This document shows, piece after piece, positions 18,379 to 27,759 of a stretch of DNA of 64,000 bases. The translations under genes were made by a program, and so were the position numbers. The notes beneath the pieces are model-generated. The model did not search any database, was not told the origin of the DNA, and saw only the letters and a list, made by a program, of their open reading frames with translations. The stretch's first letter is position 1, and every line of letters starts with the position of its first letter. Source of the DNA: Paenibacillus tianjinensis (GTDB lineage Bacteria; Bacillota; Bacilli; Paenibacillales; Paenibacillaceae); the NCBI RefSeq assembly GCF_017086365.1, contig NZ_CP070969.1:868001-932000 (forward strand), given 5' to 3'.

Positions 18379-18672
18379 TTAGGAATACCAGCCCCATACG
18401 AAGATGAAGAGGGTACCGAAGAGGGTTACCAGCCCTACGAACAAGGCATAAGCAATGTTGAGATAAAGTTCTTTTTTGGTATCTGCCGATTCCCCGATGT
18501 GCATGAACACAAAGAGCTGCAGGGATGCCTGGATAAGCGCAGTGATGAACAGAACCGTCATATTAGCCGTATGGGAGAGGTCTCCATAGATCACAATCAG
18601 CGCAGCGGCAGAAAGGACCAGGGAAGCCAGATAACCCATAACATGGCGAATTGGAAACAGTTGCTTTATCAT
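18379..18672 (-). CDS. qoxD: Cytochrome aa3 quinol oxidase subunit IV
   Basis: This 97-aa protein has three membrane helices (about 9-30, 36-56 and 70-95), the expected size and topology for the small QoxD/CyoD/CtaF family. It helps assemble the CuB centre of the terminal oxidase. The start lies one base beyond the qoxC stop, so it is tightly coupled. It is the last gene of the minus-strand qoxABCD operon. Confidence 0.9.
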   Translation of the reverse strand: MIKQLFPIRHVMGYLASLVLSAAALIVIYGDLSHTANMTVLFITALIQASLQLFVFMHIGESADTKKELYLNIAYALFVGLVTLFGTLFIFVWGWYS

Positions 18673-18673
18673 A

Positions 18674-19270
18674 TCACATCATTCCTTTCAGGTAGACGAA
18701 GCTGAAGATGAAGATCCAGACAACGTCTAAGAAATGCCAGAACAGTGAGAAGATAAAGGCTTTATTGGCAGTAGCCGGAGTAATTCCCTGCCGCCACAGC
18801 TGAATCATGATCCCCGCGCCCCACAGGAAGCCGAAGCTGACGTGGGCACCGTGGGTTCCGAGCAGTACGAAGAGACTGGACAGGAAACCGCTGGTTTGGA
18901 GTGTGGCGCCTTCATGGACATAGGTGAAGAATTCATCGATCTCAATGCCGATAAAGCCAAGACCCATCAGGAGCGTGATGCCCATAAAGAACATCATCGC
19001 TTTCTTGTAGCCGTGCCGCATAGCATGAATGGCGAGGCCGATTGTGAACGAGCTTGTAAGCAACAGGAAAGTTTCCATCAGCACAGGACCGATTTCAAAC
19101 AGCTCTTTGCCGCTTGGACCGCTGGCAAAGCGGTTAACCATTACGAAGTATACGGTAAACAGTGTAGCGAAGAGCGGTATTTCAGCCCCGAGAAAAACCC
19201 AAAAGCCGAAGATTTTATTACTGTTCTCTTCTGTTGAATATTCCAGCGGCTTGGACGCATCTATTTTCAT
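18674..19270 (-). CDS. qoxC: Cytochrome aa3 quinol oxidase subunit III
   Basis: This 198-aa protein has five membrane helices. It carries the heme-copper oxidase subunit III signatures (KIFGFWVFLGAEIPLFATLF near the start, TSGFLSSLFVLLGTHGAHVS with the conserved GTHG(A/L)HV, and FWHFLDVVWIFIF at the end). The ATG overlaps the qoxB stop (ATGA at 19267-19270). It is part of the proton-pumping menaquinol oxidase. Confidence 0.95.
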   Translation of the reverse strand: MKIDASKPLEYSTEENSNKIFGFWVFLGAEIPLFATLFTVYFVMVNRFASGPSGKELFEIGPVLMETFLLLTSSFTIGLAIHAMRHGYKKAMMFFMGITLLMGLGFIGIEIDEFFTYVHEGATLQTSGFLSSLFVLLGTHGAHVSFGFLWGAGIMIQLWRQGITPATANKAFIFSLFWHFLDVVWIFIFSFVYLKGMM

Positions 19271-21210
19271 ACAGTCTCACCCCGCAATTTCTTTTCAGTA
19301 GCAATAACTTCTTCAGCCGGTACGTAGAAGCCGTGATCCCGGTCAAAGGACATTGCCGCCAGCATAATGATTACGCCGACTCCGGCAACGATCGCTGGAA
19401 TCCACATGCTGAATACGAGGAAGAAGCCCAGGAAGAAGAAGATGACACCCAGGATAAACGGCTTCCCGGTATTGTTCGGCAAGTGAATCTTAGTGATTTT
19501 ATCCTCAAACAGCGGCACATTATCCTGCTTGGCTGCCCAGAAGGCATCGCGAGTTTTCACGTTTGGCACTACAGCGAAGTTGTAAGCCGGAATCGGACTT
19601 GGTGTAGCCCATTCCAGGGTACGTCCATCCCAAGGATCGCTTGTTGTATCTCTTGGCATGTAGCGTGTACTCCAGTAAATGTTGTAGACCAGGATAACAA
19701 AACCGATTGCCAGACCCACTGCTCCGACGAAGGACAGCATATTCAGCGGACCGAAGCCGCTCTCCTCTGAATAGGTGTACATACGGCGGGTCATTCCCAT
19801 CAGTCCCAGGAAGAAGAGTGGGAAGAAGGTCACGTTAAAGGAAATAATAATCCACCAGAAAGCATGTTTGCCGAGGCGTTCATTAAGACGGAAGCCGAAT
19901 ACTTTCGGGAACCAGTAATGGAAGCCTGCAATAACCGCAAACACTGCACCTGGAATCAGAACGTAGTGGAAATGGGCTACCAGGAACATGGTGTTGTGAT
20001 ACTGGTAATCCGCACTGGCCATCGCCAGCATTACGCCGGTTACACCGCCGATAGTAAAGATCGGAATGAAGGCCAGAGTGTATAACATCGGTGTCGTGAA
20101 GGTAATTCGCCCTTTACGTAGGGTGAACAGCCAGTTGAATATTTTGACCCCGGTTGGTACGGCAATCGCCATCGTAGTGATGGAGAAGAAGCTGTTGACC
20201 ATAACGCCTTGACCCATGGTGTAGAAATGGTGAGCCCAAACCAGGAAGGACAAGAGCGAGATGATGACCATACTGAATACCATTGAGGTATAGCCGTACA
20301 GGTTCTTTTTGGAGAAGGTGGCGATAATTTCACTGTAAATCCCGAATGCCGGTAATATAACAATGTAAACCTCAGGATGTCCCCATACCCAGAACAGGTT
20401 GGCCCAGAGCATATCCATCCCGCCGTTGGCCATCGTGAAGAATTGTGAGCCGAACAGACGGTCAAACATCATCAGGGCAAGTGCTACGGTCAGCACCGGG
20501 AAGGCGAAGACGATAATGACGTTGGTGATCAGTACGGACCAGGTGAACATTGGCATTTTCATCAGCGTCATGCCTGGTGCGCGCATTTTGAGAATGGTAA
20601 CAATGAAGTTAACCCCTGTAATCAGTGTCCCGATACCGGAAATCTGCAGTGCCAGGGAGTAGTAGTTGTTACCAACGGTCGGGCTGAATTCCAGACTCGC
20701 AAGCGGGAAGTACGCGGACCAGCCTGCATCCGGTGATCCCCCGATAACGAAGGAAATGTTAAGCAGCATGGCTCCCATGAAGAAAAGCCAGAAGCTGACA
20801 GCGTTGAGGCGCGGAAAAGCAACGTCTCTTGCGCCGATTTGCAGCGGAATGATGACGTTCATCAGACCGATGATAAAAGGCATGGCCATGAAGAGAATCA
20901 TAATCAGGCCGTGAGTGGTAAATACCTCGTTATAATGCTGCGCATCGAGGAATTTCATTTCCGGTGCTGCGGTTTGCAGACGCATCATTATCGCGTCCAC
21001 GCCGCCGCGGAACAGCATCAGAAGTGCTGCTAGAATATACATAACCCCGATTTTCTTGTGATCCACGGTAGTAAGCCATTCGCGCCACAGGTATCCCCAT
21101 TTCTTGAAATAGGTCAACCCGACGAGAATCCCGATGGTAGCGAGTGCGATACTGACCATGGCTCCGTAAATCAAGGGTTCGCCGTGAACCTTAAATTTGT
21201 CTAAATCCAT
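19267..21210 (-). CDS. qoxB: Cytochrome aa3 quinol oxidase subunit I
   Basis: This 647-aa polytopic protein is the catalytic subunit. Visible heme-copper signatures include FTTHGLIMILFMAMPF (heme ligand His), WGHPEVYIVILPAFG with the His-Pro-Glu-Val-Tyr CuB site, WAHHFYTMG (two CuB histidines), and VAHFHYVL near helix X (heme a and a3 ligands). It oxidises menaquinol and reduces O2 while pumping protons. Its length is normal for QoxB. A 36-bp gap separates it from qoxA. Confidence 0.97.
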   Translation of the reverse strand: MDLDKFKVHGEPLIYGAMVSIALATIGILVGLTYFKKWGYLWREWLTTVDHKKIGVMYILAALLMLFRGGVDAIMMRLQTAAPEMKFLDAQHYNEVFTTHGLIMILFMAMPFIIGLMNVIIPLQIGARDVAFPRLNAVSFWLFFMGAMLLNISFVIGGSPDAGWSAYFPLASLEFSPTVGNNYYSLALQISGIGTLITGVNFIVTILKMRAPGMTLMKMPMFTWSVLITNVIIVFAFPVLTVALALMMFDRLFGSQFFTMANGGMDMLWANLFWVWGHPEVYIVILPAFGIYSEIIATFSKKNLYGYTSMVFSMVIISLLSFLVWAHHFYTMGQGVMVNSFFSITTMAIAVPTGVKIFNWLFTLRKGRITFTTPMLYTLAFIPIFTIGGVTGVMLAMASADYQYHNTMFLVAHFHYVLIPGAVFAVIAGFHYWFPKVFGFRLNERLGKHAFWWIIISFNVTFFPLFFLGLMGMTRRMYTYSEESGFGPLNMLSFVGAVGLAIGFVILVYNIYWSTRYMPRDTTSDPWDGRTLEWATPSPIPAYNFAVVPNVKTRDAFWAAKQDNVPLFEDKITKIHLPNNTGKPFILGVIFFFLGFFLVFSMWIPAIVAGVGVIIMLAAMSFDRDHGFYVPAEEVIATEKKLRGETV

Positions 21211-21246
21211 TAGGGTGGCTCCTTTCAGGTTGTTGCTATTGCATCA

Positions 21247-22254
21247 TTAGTTCGTAGTTTCTTCAACAGGCGAACTTGGCAGCGGTTCATTAACTTCCGG
21301 ATTAGGCACACTATCAAACTCTGTCTGGCTGGATGGCTCCGGAGAAGGATGGATTTCCTTGTTGTCCTCATGTTCCATACCGCCGTTCTCCATATCCATT
21401 TCCGAGCCGTTTCCGCTCATATGCTCGTTATGGTCACCCGGAGGAGGACTGAACGTCAGATGCGTAGATGAGTAGGTTTTGCGCCCAAGTACTTCGGCGG
21501 CGAGCAGACCTTTGAATTCCTCTTCGGTAAGTGCAGGTGCAGTTTCTTTAACTTCCTTCACCCAATCCTGGTAATCCTTATCGGTCATTACAAGCGTCTC
21601 GAATTCCATATGGGCAAAGCCCTTACCGCTGAAGTTCGAGTTCTTTCCGATATAAGAGCCCACAGTATCGGCCGAGAGGTTAAGCTCGGTAATCATATCG
21701 CTCATCGCGTATTTTTGACCGGCAAGCTGGGGAACCCAGAAGCTCGTGATTGTCCCGAAGGAGTACAATCTGAATTCTACCGCACGGTGAACGGGAATGT
21801 TGACGTAATTCACTGTTTCAATGCCTTCCTCAGGATAGCTGAAATGCCATTTCCAGTTGGAGGACGAAGCATAAATGACCAGCGGATCCTGATCCTTGTA
21901 CTCAGTGGCGACATTCTCGACCGCATGCGTGGACTTAACAGTCACAACAGACAGAAAGGCTACGATGATGATCGGGATGATAATCCAGATGGCCTCAAGA
22001 ACCTTATTGCCCTCCTCATGTTCAGGAATGTACCCTTCATTGCTCTTCTTTGCCCGGTATTTTACCAGGACGAAGATATATAAGATGTAGACAACTGCGA
22101 GGACACCGGCCATCACCAGAATGGAGAGGATGATCGTGTCAGATAAAGTTCGGGCAGCCGGCCCCTTCGGGTTCAGTACGGAAAGTGAACTGCATCCCGG
22201 CAGAATGAAGAGCAGGCTCAGAAACAAAGCGTATAACGGTCCCTTTTTTTTCAT
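21247..22254 (-). CDS. qoxA: Cytochrome aa3 quinol oxidase subunit II (lipoprotein)
   Basis: This 335-aa protein has a lipoprotein signal with lipobox LPGC (C21), two membrane helices (one around 43-68 and one near 88-108), and an extracellular cupredoxin-like domain with WKWHFSYPEEGIETVNYVNIPV and FWVPQLAGQKYAM. The CuA cysteines of cytochrome c oxidases are absent, as expected of quinol oxidases. Odd: the last roughly 75 residues form a His/Met/Glu/Pro-rich extension (HNEHMSGNGSEMDMENGGMEHE) not needed for the core fold; it could bind metal, perhaps copper. First gene of qoxABCD. Confidence 0.93.
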   Translation of the reverse strand: MKKKGPLYALFLSLLFILPGCSSLSVLNPKGPAARTLSDTIILSILVMAGVLAVVYILYIFVLVKYRAKKSNEGYIPEHEEGNKVLEAIWIIIPIIIVAFLSVVTVKSTHAVENVATEYKDQDPLVIYASSSNWKWHFSYPEEGIETVNYVNIPVHRAVEFRLYSFGTITSFWVPQLAGQKYAMSDMITELNLSADTVGSYIGKNSNFSGKGFAHMEFETLVMTDKDYQDWVKEVKETAPALTEEEFKGLLAAEVLGRKTYSSTHLTFSPPPGDHNEHMSGNGSEMDMENGGMEHEDNKEIHPSPEPSSQTEFDSVPNPEVNEPLPSSPVEETTN

Positions 22255-22323
22255 ATAGAACTCCTTCCTTCAATACTTCTTTTCATTAGCCGTTCGATGG
22301 CTGGGAAAGCTTAACCTGTATCT

Positions 22324-22352
22324 ATAGTAAGAATTACTTACCCTAATTGCAA
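22324..22352 (-). promoter_or_regulatory. Promoter of qoxABCD
   Basis: On the minus strand TTGCAA (22352-22347) and TACTAT (22329-22324) are separated by 17 bp, about 70 bp upstream of the qoxA ATG. It fits a sigma-A promoter. Confidence 0.5.
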
Positions 22353-22769
22353 AATACATATTTTAACATAATATCTATTATCGACCTTAATAATGGCGAT
22401 AAAGTTAAATATCTGTGATCAATTTGTTACAAGTGCGGTTAGGTATGACAAAGATCACTGTAGCGACGGGCTTTAAGCTGAATTTAAGGTAGTTCAAAAT
22501 TTGTTCAAACATTCACAAATGTTGCTAATTTCGTCACAATTATAATGTGTAAAAACGATGCTGTTTAACCGCTTTTTTTGTTGATGCGACAGCATTCGAC
22601 GAAATATAAGGAATCACTGCCTTTTTGTATAAGAAGGGCTTGCTATGTCATATGTCACAGCCCGAAAAAGTAACAATAATTTATGGATTGGGTTACAATC
22701 TCTCAAATTACGTTATATCTATGTATGATAGAGTTAGAGGTAAATATACATAGATTGGAGATTCTGCTC
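22353..22769. other. Divergent intergenic region between qoxA and deacetylase
   Basis: About 400 bp of AT-rich sequence without an ORF. It holds a TATAAT-like box near 22540, a Spo0A-box-like TTCGACGAAA at 22595-22604 and several TGTGA/TCACA half-sites that could bind an FNR/CRP-type regulator, but none forms a clean palindrome. Confidence 0.3.
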
Positions 22770-23918
22770 GTGCCTATGAAAAAAGCAATGGCTTTATTAA
22801 TGTCATTATTCTTATGTTTTGGGATTCTGCAAACCACAGCTAAGGCTGCGGGGGCAGGATCAGTCTTGAAGCTGGGTGTCAACGATAGCTTGACTGAAAT
22901 CGAAGCTGTATCCGTTAAGGATACCTATTATGTTCCGCTTCGTGCGCTATCCGCAGAACTGAAATGGACCATTACCGGTCTGCAGGAAGGAATTGAAGTT
23001 GCGGCCGGAGATCATACGGTACGGCTGCTTAACAATGACGGGGGACTTCAGCTTCCGGACGGAACATTTGCTGCGATGAGCACTTTCCTGAAGGACGGTA
23101 AGCTGATGGTGCCTCTGCGGATCAGCACCTACCTTGGGTATAGCTTAACCTTTCAGCCGGATAAATATTTACTTCGGGTACGGGATGCCGGGGCGCTGCT
23201 GAGCGACGAGGACTTCATTGTTCAATATAAAGACAAGCTGACACCGCAGGCCGCCAGCGGAACTGCTTCTGCGGATACATCTCCGGCTACTTCTGAGGCC
23301 AAGGGGCGGACCCTGTATCTTACATTTGATGACGGGCCGTCGGCAACGACCTCTGAGCTGTTGGGTATAATGGAGAAATATGATGCAAAGGCGACCTTCT
23401 TTATGCTGGGGATCAACATGAACCGTTATCCTTCCCAGGTGAAACAGATTGTGAAGGCAGGCTACGGGCTTGGCCTGCACGGAATGACTCACCGCAAGGA
23501 GAAATTCTATGCATCTCCGGCCGCTGCACTGGCAGAGATGGCGGGAGACAATGCGGTGCTGAAGAAAATCAGCGGAGCGGAAACGTCACTGATCCGGCCG
23601 CCATACGGAAGCAAACCCTATTTCACTCAAGCCTTCAGAGATAAGGTGTTGACCCAGGGTTATCATTTATGGGACTGGAATGTCGACTCAGAAGACTGGA
23701 GGTACAAGGAAGATAGCGGCAAAATCTATGCTTCCGTCATGAGTCAGGTGCATAAACTGCAGAAATCGAAGACGAATCCGGTCATACTTATGCATGACCA
23801 GAAGGCGACGCTTAAAGTGCTGCCGCGTCTTTTGGAGACCTTCAAGAAGGAAGGATACAGCTTTGCGATTATCACTAAGGATCTTAAACCGCTGAATTTT
23901 TGGAAGGATGAACGTTGA
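22770..23918 (+). CDS. Secreted polysaccharide deacetylase with stalk domain
   Basis: This 382-aa protein starts at GTG 22770, 9 nt after GGAG; the longer frame from 22683 has no ribosome site and would bury the signal peptide. The order is signal peptide (to about residue 26), a copper-amine-oxidase-N/stalk domain (LKLGVNDSLTEIEAVSVKDTYYVPLRALS), an acidic linker, and a NodB deacetylase domain from about 180. Catalytic motifs are visible: TFDDGP at 185-190, a HGMTH His pair, RPPYGS, and the final LMHD. It probably deacetylates N-acetylglucosamine residues of peptidoglycan or another wall glycan. It is monocistronic with a strong terminator. Confidence 0.92.
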   Translation: MPMKKAMALLMSLFLCFGILQTTAKAAGAGSVLKLGVNDSLTEIEAVSVKDTYYVPLRALSAELKWTITGLQEGIEVAAGDHTVRLLNNDGGLQLPDGTFAAMSTFLKDGKLMVPLRISTYLGYSLTFQPDKYLLRVRDAGALLSDEDFIVQYKDKLTPQAASGTASADTSPATSEAKGRTLYLTFDDGPSATTSELLGIMEKYDAKATFFMLGINMNRYPSQVKQIVKAGYGLGLHGMTHRKEKFYASPAAALAEMAGDNAVLKKISGAETSLIRPPYGSKPYFTQAFRDKVLTQGYHLWDWNVDSEDWRYKEDSGKIYASVMSQVHKLQKSKTNPVILMHDQKATLKVLPRLLETFKKEGYSFAIITKDLKPLNFWKDER

Positions 23919-23933
23919 GCGGCGAGAAGTGAA

Positions 23934-23975
23934 ACAGCGGCCGGCAGAAGTGATTCTGCCGGCCGCTGTTTTTTT
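23934..23975 (+). terminator. Terminator after deacetylase
   Basis: ACAGCGGCCGGCAGA (23934-23948) pairs perfectly with TCTGCCGGCCGCTGT (23955-23969), followed by TTTTTT. Confidence 0.9.
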
Positions 23976-24039
23976 GCTGAGAAAGGTTAAGACGCTTACG
24001 GCCATCTCATAATAAAAAATCACAAGTTCAATCTATATA

Positions 24040-24657
24040 TCATACATACAGATACTCAACGAGCATATTGACGAGTTCTCTCTTCAGCCGTTCAGGCGAA
24101 ACCCGGTGCGGAGAGAAGGCGATTACATCCACAATGGCGTTTACGGACTCGAATACAAGGATAGCTGCCGCTTCCAGGTCGGTAACTTTCAGCTCATCCT
24201 TCCCCATTTGGAGAAACTGCAGTGTTCGGACTCGGCCAACTTCATACTGTGCGTCCATCTGCCGCTTAATATCCTCATCGCTGAGATACATAATGGACAG
24301 CTCTTTATGGAAACCGGTATAGACCTCATGTGACAACAGGAGGCTGTCTACGAGATGTGTAAGCAGGGAATGTTTGTCCATAATCTGGAAATTAATTTCG
24401 GCCATGGAGGAATCGATCCGTTCCAGAAGAACCTCGCTGTACCCCGTCAGCACTTCCATAAATACAGCCCGCTTATCAATAAAGTAAGAATAAAAACTAC
24501 CTGTAGATACTCCTGCCGCGGCGGCAATTTGCTTAGTATTAGTCTGATGATAGCCTTTCTCCGAAAAAAGCTTCATAGCAGCTTGGACGATCGCCTGCTT
24601 GGTTCTAATACTGCGGTCCTGTTGCGGTGTTCTAATCTTATCTTCCGTTTCACCCAT
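24040..24657 (-). CDS. TetR-family repressor
   Basis: This 205-aa regulator has an N-terminal TetR HTH (about 14-62: TKQAIVQAAMKLFSEKGYHQ then TKQIAAAAGVSTGSFYSYFIDK) and a helical ligand-binding C-terminal domain. It is divergent from a DHA2 drug exporter. Three identical palindromes between the two genes overlap the exporter promoter, so it very probably represses the exporter, and through the site near its own -35 also itself. The inducer is probably an exported hydrophobic compound; not identifiable from sequence. Confidence 0.92.
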   Translation of the reverse strand: MGETEDKIRTPQQDRSIRTKQAIVQAAMKLFSEKGYHQTNTKQIAAAAGVSTGSFYSYFIDKRAVFMEVLTGYSEVLLERIDSSMAEINFQIMDKHSLLTHLVDSLLLSHEVYTGFHKELSIMYLSDEDIKRQMDAQYEVGRVRTLQFLQMGKDELKVTDLEAAAILVFESVNAIVDVIAFSPHRVSPERLKRELVNMLVEYLYV

Positions 24658-24683
24658 GTGTTAAGGTCCCCCTTATATACCCG

Positions 24684-24712
24684 ATTGTAGAGGAGTGCTT
24701 TTTTACTGTCAA
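24684..24712 (-). promoter_or_regulatory. Promoter of the tetR-type gene
   Basis: On the minus strand TTGACA (24712-24707), 17-bp spacer, TACAAT (24689-24684). The first operator palindrome (24719-24734) lies 6 bp upstream of its -35. Confidence 0.65.
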
Positions 24713-24718
24713 CAAAAG

Positions 24719-24794
24719 ATGAACTATAGTTCATTTTTTTCATTGACAAACATGAACTATAGTTCATATAATTCTAAATATGAACTATAGTTCA
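24719..24794. promoter_or_regulatory. Three TetR operator palindromes
   Basis: The perfect palindrome ATGAACTATAGTTCAT occurs at 24719-24734 and 24752-24767, and as ATGAACTATAGTTCA at 24780-24794. The second fills the spacer between -35 and -10 of the exporter promoter and the third sits at its transcription start, which explains repression by steric block. Confidence 0.85.
24743..24772 (+). promoter_or_regulatory. Promoter of the DHA2 exporter gene
   Basis: Consensus TTGACA (24743-24748) and TATAAT (24767-24772) with an 18-bp spacer; the operator at 24752-24767 lies inside it. Confidence 0.8.
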
Positions 24795-24807
24795 GATTAT
24801 AAAGGGA

Positions 24808-26508
24808 GTGATGAGGTTGAGTATGCGTGTACGGCGGATTTTTTCTTTTACTGCAATTGTCCTCGGTTTCTTTATGGCACTGCTGGATACCACGATTATT
24901 AATATTGCCTTACCGGAGATGACGCGCCATTTCGGGGGAACCGTGTCACAAATATCCTGGATAATGAACGGTTACAATCTGGCGTTTGCCGTGTTTATTC
25001 TGACAGCGTCGCGGCTGGCGGACCAGTTCGGGCGTAAGAGAGTATTTTTGATCGGTGTTTTGTTGTTCACGGTGACTTCATTGCTTGCCGGTCTGGCTCC
25101 CTCCCTGGGAGTTCTGATTCTGCTTCGTGTTCTGCAGGGTTTGGCGGGGGCGATTATTGTTCCTGTTACAATCCCGCTGACCACGACCACCTTCCCCAAA
25201 GAAATGCATGGTCTCATTATCGGCATCTGGGGAGCTATCTCGGGGGTTGCTGCAGCGAGCGGTCCGGCGCTTGGCGGTGTAATTACCCAGCAGCTCAACT
25301 GGCAGTGGATCTTTTTTGTCAATGTGCCGCTTGGGGTGCTGAGCATTGTGCTCACAGCGCTGTTCATCCAGGAATCCCGTGACGATTCTGCAGGCAGATC
25401 TGTCGATGTTGGCGGTACGCTGGGAATCACCGGAGCGATGTTCTTCATTACCTATGCGTTAATCAAAGTTCAAGACTTTGGCTGGAATTCCCGGGTTATT
25501 CTGCTGCTGCTGGCACTGGGCATATTGTTCCTGATCTTCTTTTCCTTCTCGCAGCGGAAAGGAAGGGAGCCGATGCTGCCGCTCTCGCTGCTACGGATCC
25601 GTACCTTTAACGGCGCATCGCTGACCATGATTATCGTCGGGGCGGCACTGATGAATATCTCGCTGCTGACCAGCTTTTTCCTGACCCGGATGATGGGAAT
25701 GACGGAGCTGAAAGCGGGTCTTGTCCTCTCTATGATTGCAGTGGGCTCCATTGTCAGCTCGGCTATATCCGGGCCGCTCTCCGCTAAATACGGGAGTCAC
25801 CTGTTCGCTGCGGGGGGAGTGCTCATAATGGCTGGTGCCGCCTATTCCTTAAGCGGACTGCAGGCAGATTCGGCGCTGGCCGATGTATTGGTCCGCTTAG
25901 TCGCCATGGGACTGGGAACTGGCCTTACGATGGCGCCCGTGATGTCTTCCGCAGTCCGCAACGTTCCTGAAGAGAAGGTGGGAATTGCTTCGGGCATCAC
26001 GAATATGAGCAAGGCGCTGGGCAGTGTAATCGGTGTAGCAATTATCGTAACAGTGCTGCAGCAGCAAACGGATAATAACCTGCACACCGCCGGGAACCGT
26101 GCGGTGCAGGCGGTGAAGGAGGATCAAGTGCTGCAGCCGTTTATTAAACCGGTGCTGATTGCCGCTATTACCTCGCTCGGGCAAGGGGAACACGGCTCAG
26201 ACGGGAAAGCAGACGGCGATGAAGTGTTCACGGAAGTGATGGCGAAGACCAAGCTTGCCGCTGCCACGCTGAGTCCTGCGGAGCAGCAGGCATTTGCGGC
26301 AGACAGCGGGAATCAGTTCCGCGAAGCCGGGCAGCTGCTCTCACAAGCTGCAGCAGGTTTGCAGGGGGCGGCTGTTCATGCCTTCAGCCGGACGTTTGTT
26401 TGTGCAAGTCTGCTGATGCTTCCCGGGATTCTCTTTGCGCTGCTGAGCGACAAGCGCCCGAAGAGGCAGAAGGAGACCCTGCTTGAGGCGGAAAGCTCTG
26501 CTATTTGA
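24808..26508 (+). CDS. DHA2-family MFS multidrug exporter
   Basis: This protein of up to 566 aa has about 14 membrane helices, typical of the DHA2 (EmrB/QacA) H+-drug antiporters. Motifs include FFMALLDTTIINIALPEM at the start (motif D1), ADQFGRKRV (motif A) and GLAGAIIVPVTIPL/ASGPALGGV (motif C). A roughly 90-residue non-conserved loop between the last helices (residues about 430-530) is Ala/Gln/Glu-rich. Candidate starts are GTG 24808, ATG 24811 and ATG 24823; GAGG 6 nt before 24823 makes the last also plausible. It is controlled by the divergent TetR regulator through three operators. Substrate unknown. Confidence 0.92.
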   Translation: MMRLSMRVRRIFSFTAIVLGFFMALLDTTIINIALPEMTRHFGGTVSQISWIMNGYNLAFAVFILTASRLADQFGRKRVFLIGVLLFTVTSLLAGLAPSLGVLILLRVLQGLAGAIIVPVTIPLTTTTFPKEMHGLIIGIWGAISGVAAASGPALGGVITQQLNWQWIFFVNVPLGVLSIVLTALFIQESRDDSAGRSVDVGGTLGITGAMFFITYALIKVQDFGWNSRVILLLLALGILFLIFFSFSQRKGREPMLPLSLLRIRTFNGASLTMIIVGAALMNISLLTSFFLTRMMGMTELKAGLVLSMIAVGSIVSSAISGPLSAKYGSHLFAAGGVLIMAGAAYSLSGLQADSALADVLVRLVAMGLGTGLTMAPVMSSAVRNVPEEKVGIASGITNMSKALGSVIGVAIIVTVLQQQTDNNLHTAGNRAVQAVKEDQVLQPFIKPVLIAAITSLGQGEHGSDGKADGDEVFTEVMAKTKLAAATLSPAEQQAFAADSGNQFREAGQLLSQAAAGLQGAAVHAFSRTFVCASLLMLPGILFALLSDKRPKRQKETLLEAESSAI

Positions 26509-26584
26509 GCTATATACACCAGTAGCAGCAGCCTGTTTATCCGCATAGAATTCTATTAGGATTCTATAGCCGGGGTGAATACGG

Positions 26585-27709
26585 ATGCCACACACAATAG
26601 GAAGATCGCCGAGGGAAGACGGTTATCGTATGCCGGGCGAATATGAGCCTCATGCAGGTACCTGGATGCTCTGGCCTACCCGCACCGACACCTGGAGGCT
26701 GGGGGCTAAGCCGGCACAGGATGCTTTTGTAGCCGTAGCAGCGGCAATTGCTGAATTTGAGCCGGTGACGATAGGCGTTGCCTCCGGCCAGTTTGAGCAT
26801 GTACGCTCACGGATGCCAGAGTCCGTCCGGGTAGTTGAGATTTCCTCCAACGATGCCTGGATGCGGGATATCGGCCCGACCTTTGTTCTGAACCGTGAGG
26901 GTGGCGTAAGAGGAATTGACTGGGGTTTTAACGCTTGGGGCGGACTAAACGGAGGACTGTATTTCCCATGGGATCAGGACCTGCTGGTGAAACAAAAAGT
27001 GCTGGAGATCGAGCGTCTGGACCGCTATGATCTTCAGCATTTTATTTTGGAAGGCGGATCGGTTCATGTAGACGGGGAAGGTACGCTTATCACTACAGAG
27101 CAGTGTCTGCTGCACAAAAACCGCAACCCGCAGCTATCGAAGGCGCAGATTGAAGCTGTGCTGCGTAATTCCCTGAATATCGACCAAATTATCTGGCTCC
27201 CGCGCGGCATGCTTCATGATGAAACGGATGGGCATGTCGATGAGGTTGCGGCGTTTGTGAGACCCGGCGTGGTTGTAATGAGCTGGACGGACAATCGGCG
27301 GGATCCGCAGTATGAGGTGCTGAATGAGGCCTATAAACACTTAAGCCGGGCAACAGATGCACAGGGACGCAGGCTTGACATCCATAAGCTGCAACTCCCG
27401 CAGCCCCTGGAAATTACCGGTGAGGAAGCAGGCCGGATTGACCGGGCCAGTCATAGCTACAGCCGCAGAGCGGGAACCCTTTTAGCCGCCAGCTATGTAA
27501 ATTTCTATATCTGCAACGGGGGAGTGATTATGCCCGGCTTCGGGGACCGTAAGGATGCAGAGGCTTATGTAACGCTAAGCAGATTGTTTCCGGAGCGGAA
27601 GGTCGTGCAGATCAATACAAGGGAAATCGCCCTCGGCGGCGGCAATATTCACTGCATTACCCAGCAGCAGCCCAAAGGGCAGCGGATTAAATATAACCTG
27701 CCCCGATAA
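26585..27709 (+). CDS. aguA: Agmatine deiminase
   Basis: This 374-aa cytosolic enzyme of the guanidino-group-modifying (PPAD) family converts agmatine to N-carbamoylputrescine and ammonia. Visible signatures: EYEPHAGTWMLWP at the start, SSNDAWMRDIGPTFV, LEGGSVHVDGEGTL, HETDGHVDEVAAF, and the catalytic cysteine C357 in GGGNIHCITQQQP. The length is typical for AguA. The partner N-carbamoylputrescine amidase is not in this window. A terminator follows, so it is expressed alone. Confidence 0.95.
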   Translation: MPHTIGRSPREDGYRMPGEYEPHAGTWMLWPTRTDTWRLGAKPAQDAFVAVAAAIAEFEPVTIGVASGQFEHVRSRMPESVRVVEISSNDAWMRDIGPTFVLNREGGVRGIDWGFNAWGGLNGGLYFPWDQDLLVKQKVLEIERLDRYDLQHFILEGGSVHVDGEGTLITTEQCLLHKNRNPQLSKAQIEAVLRNSLNIDQIIWLPRGMLHDETDGHVDEVAAFVRPGVVVMSWTDNRRDPQYEVLNEAYKHLSRATDAQGRRLDIHKLQLPQPLEITGEEAGRIDRASHSYSRRAGTLLAASYVNFYICNGGVIMPGFGDRKDAEAYVTLSRLFPERKVVQINTREIALGGGNIHCITQQQPKGQRIKYNLPR

Positions 27710-27716
27710 AAGGCCA

Positions 27717-27757
27717 CCAAAACGGCTCTCCGGCAAAGGAGGAAAGCCGTTTCTTTA
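27717..27757 (+). terminator. Terminator after aguA
   Basis: AAAACGGCT near 27718 pairs with AGCCGTTT (27745-27752) with inner CTCC/GGAG pairing, followed by a short T-rich stretch. Confidence 0.6.
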
Positions 27758-27759
27758 TG

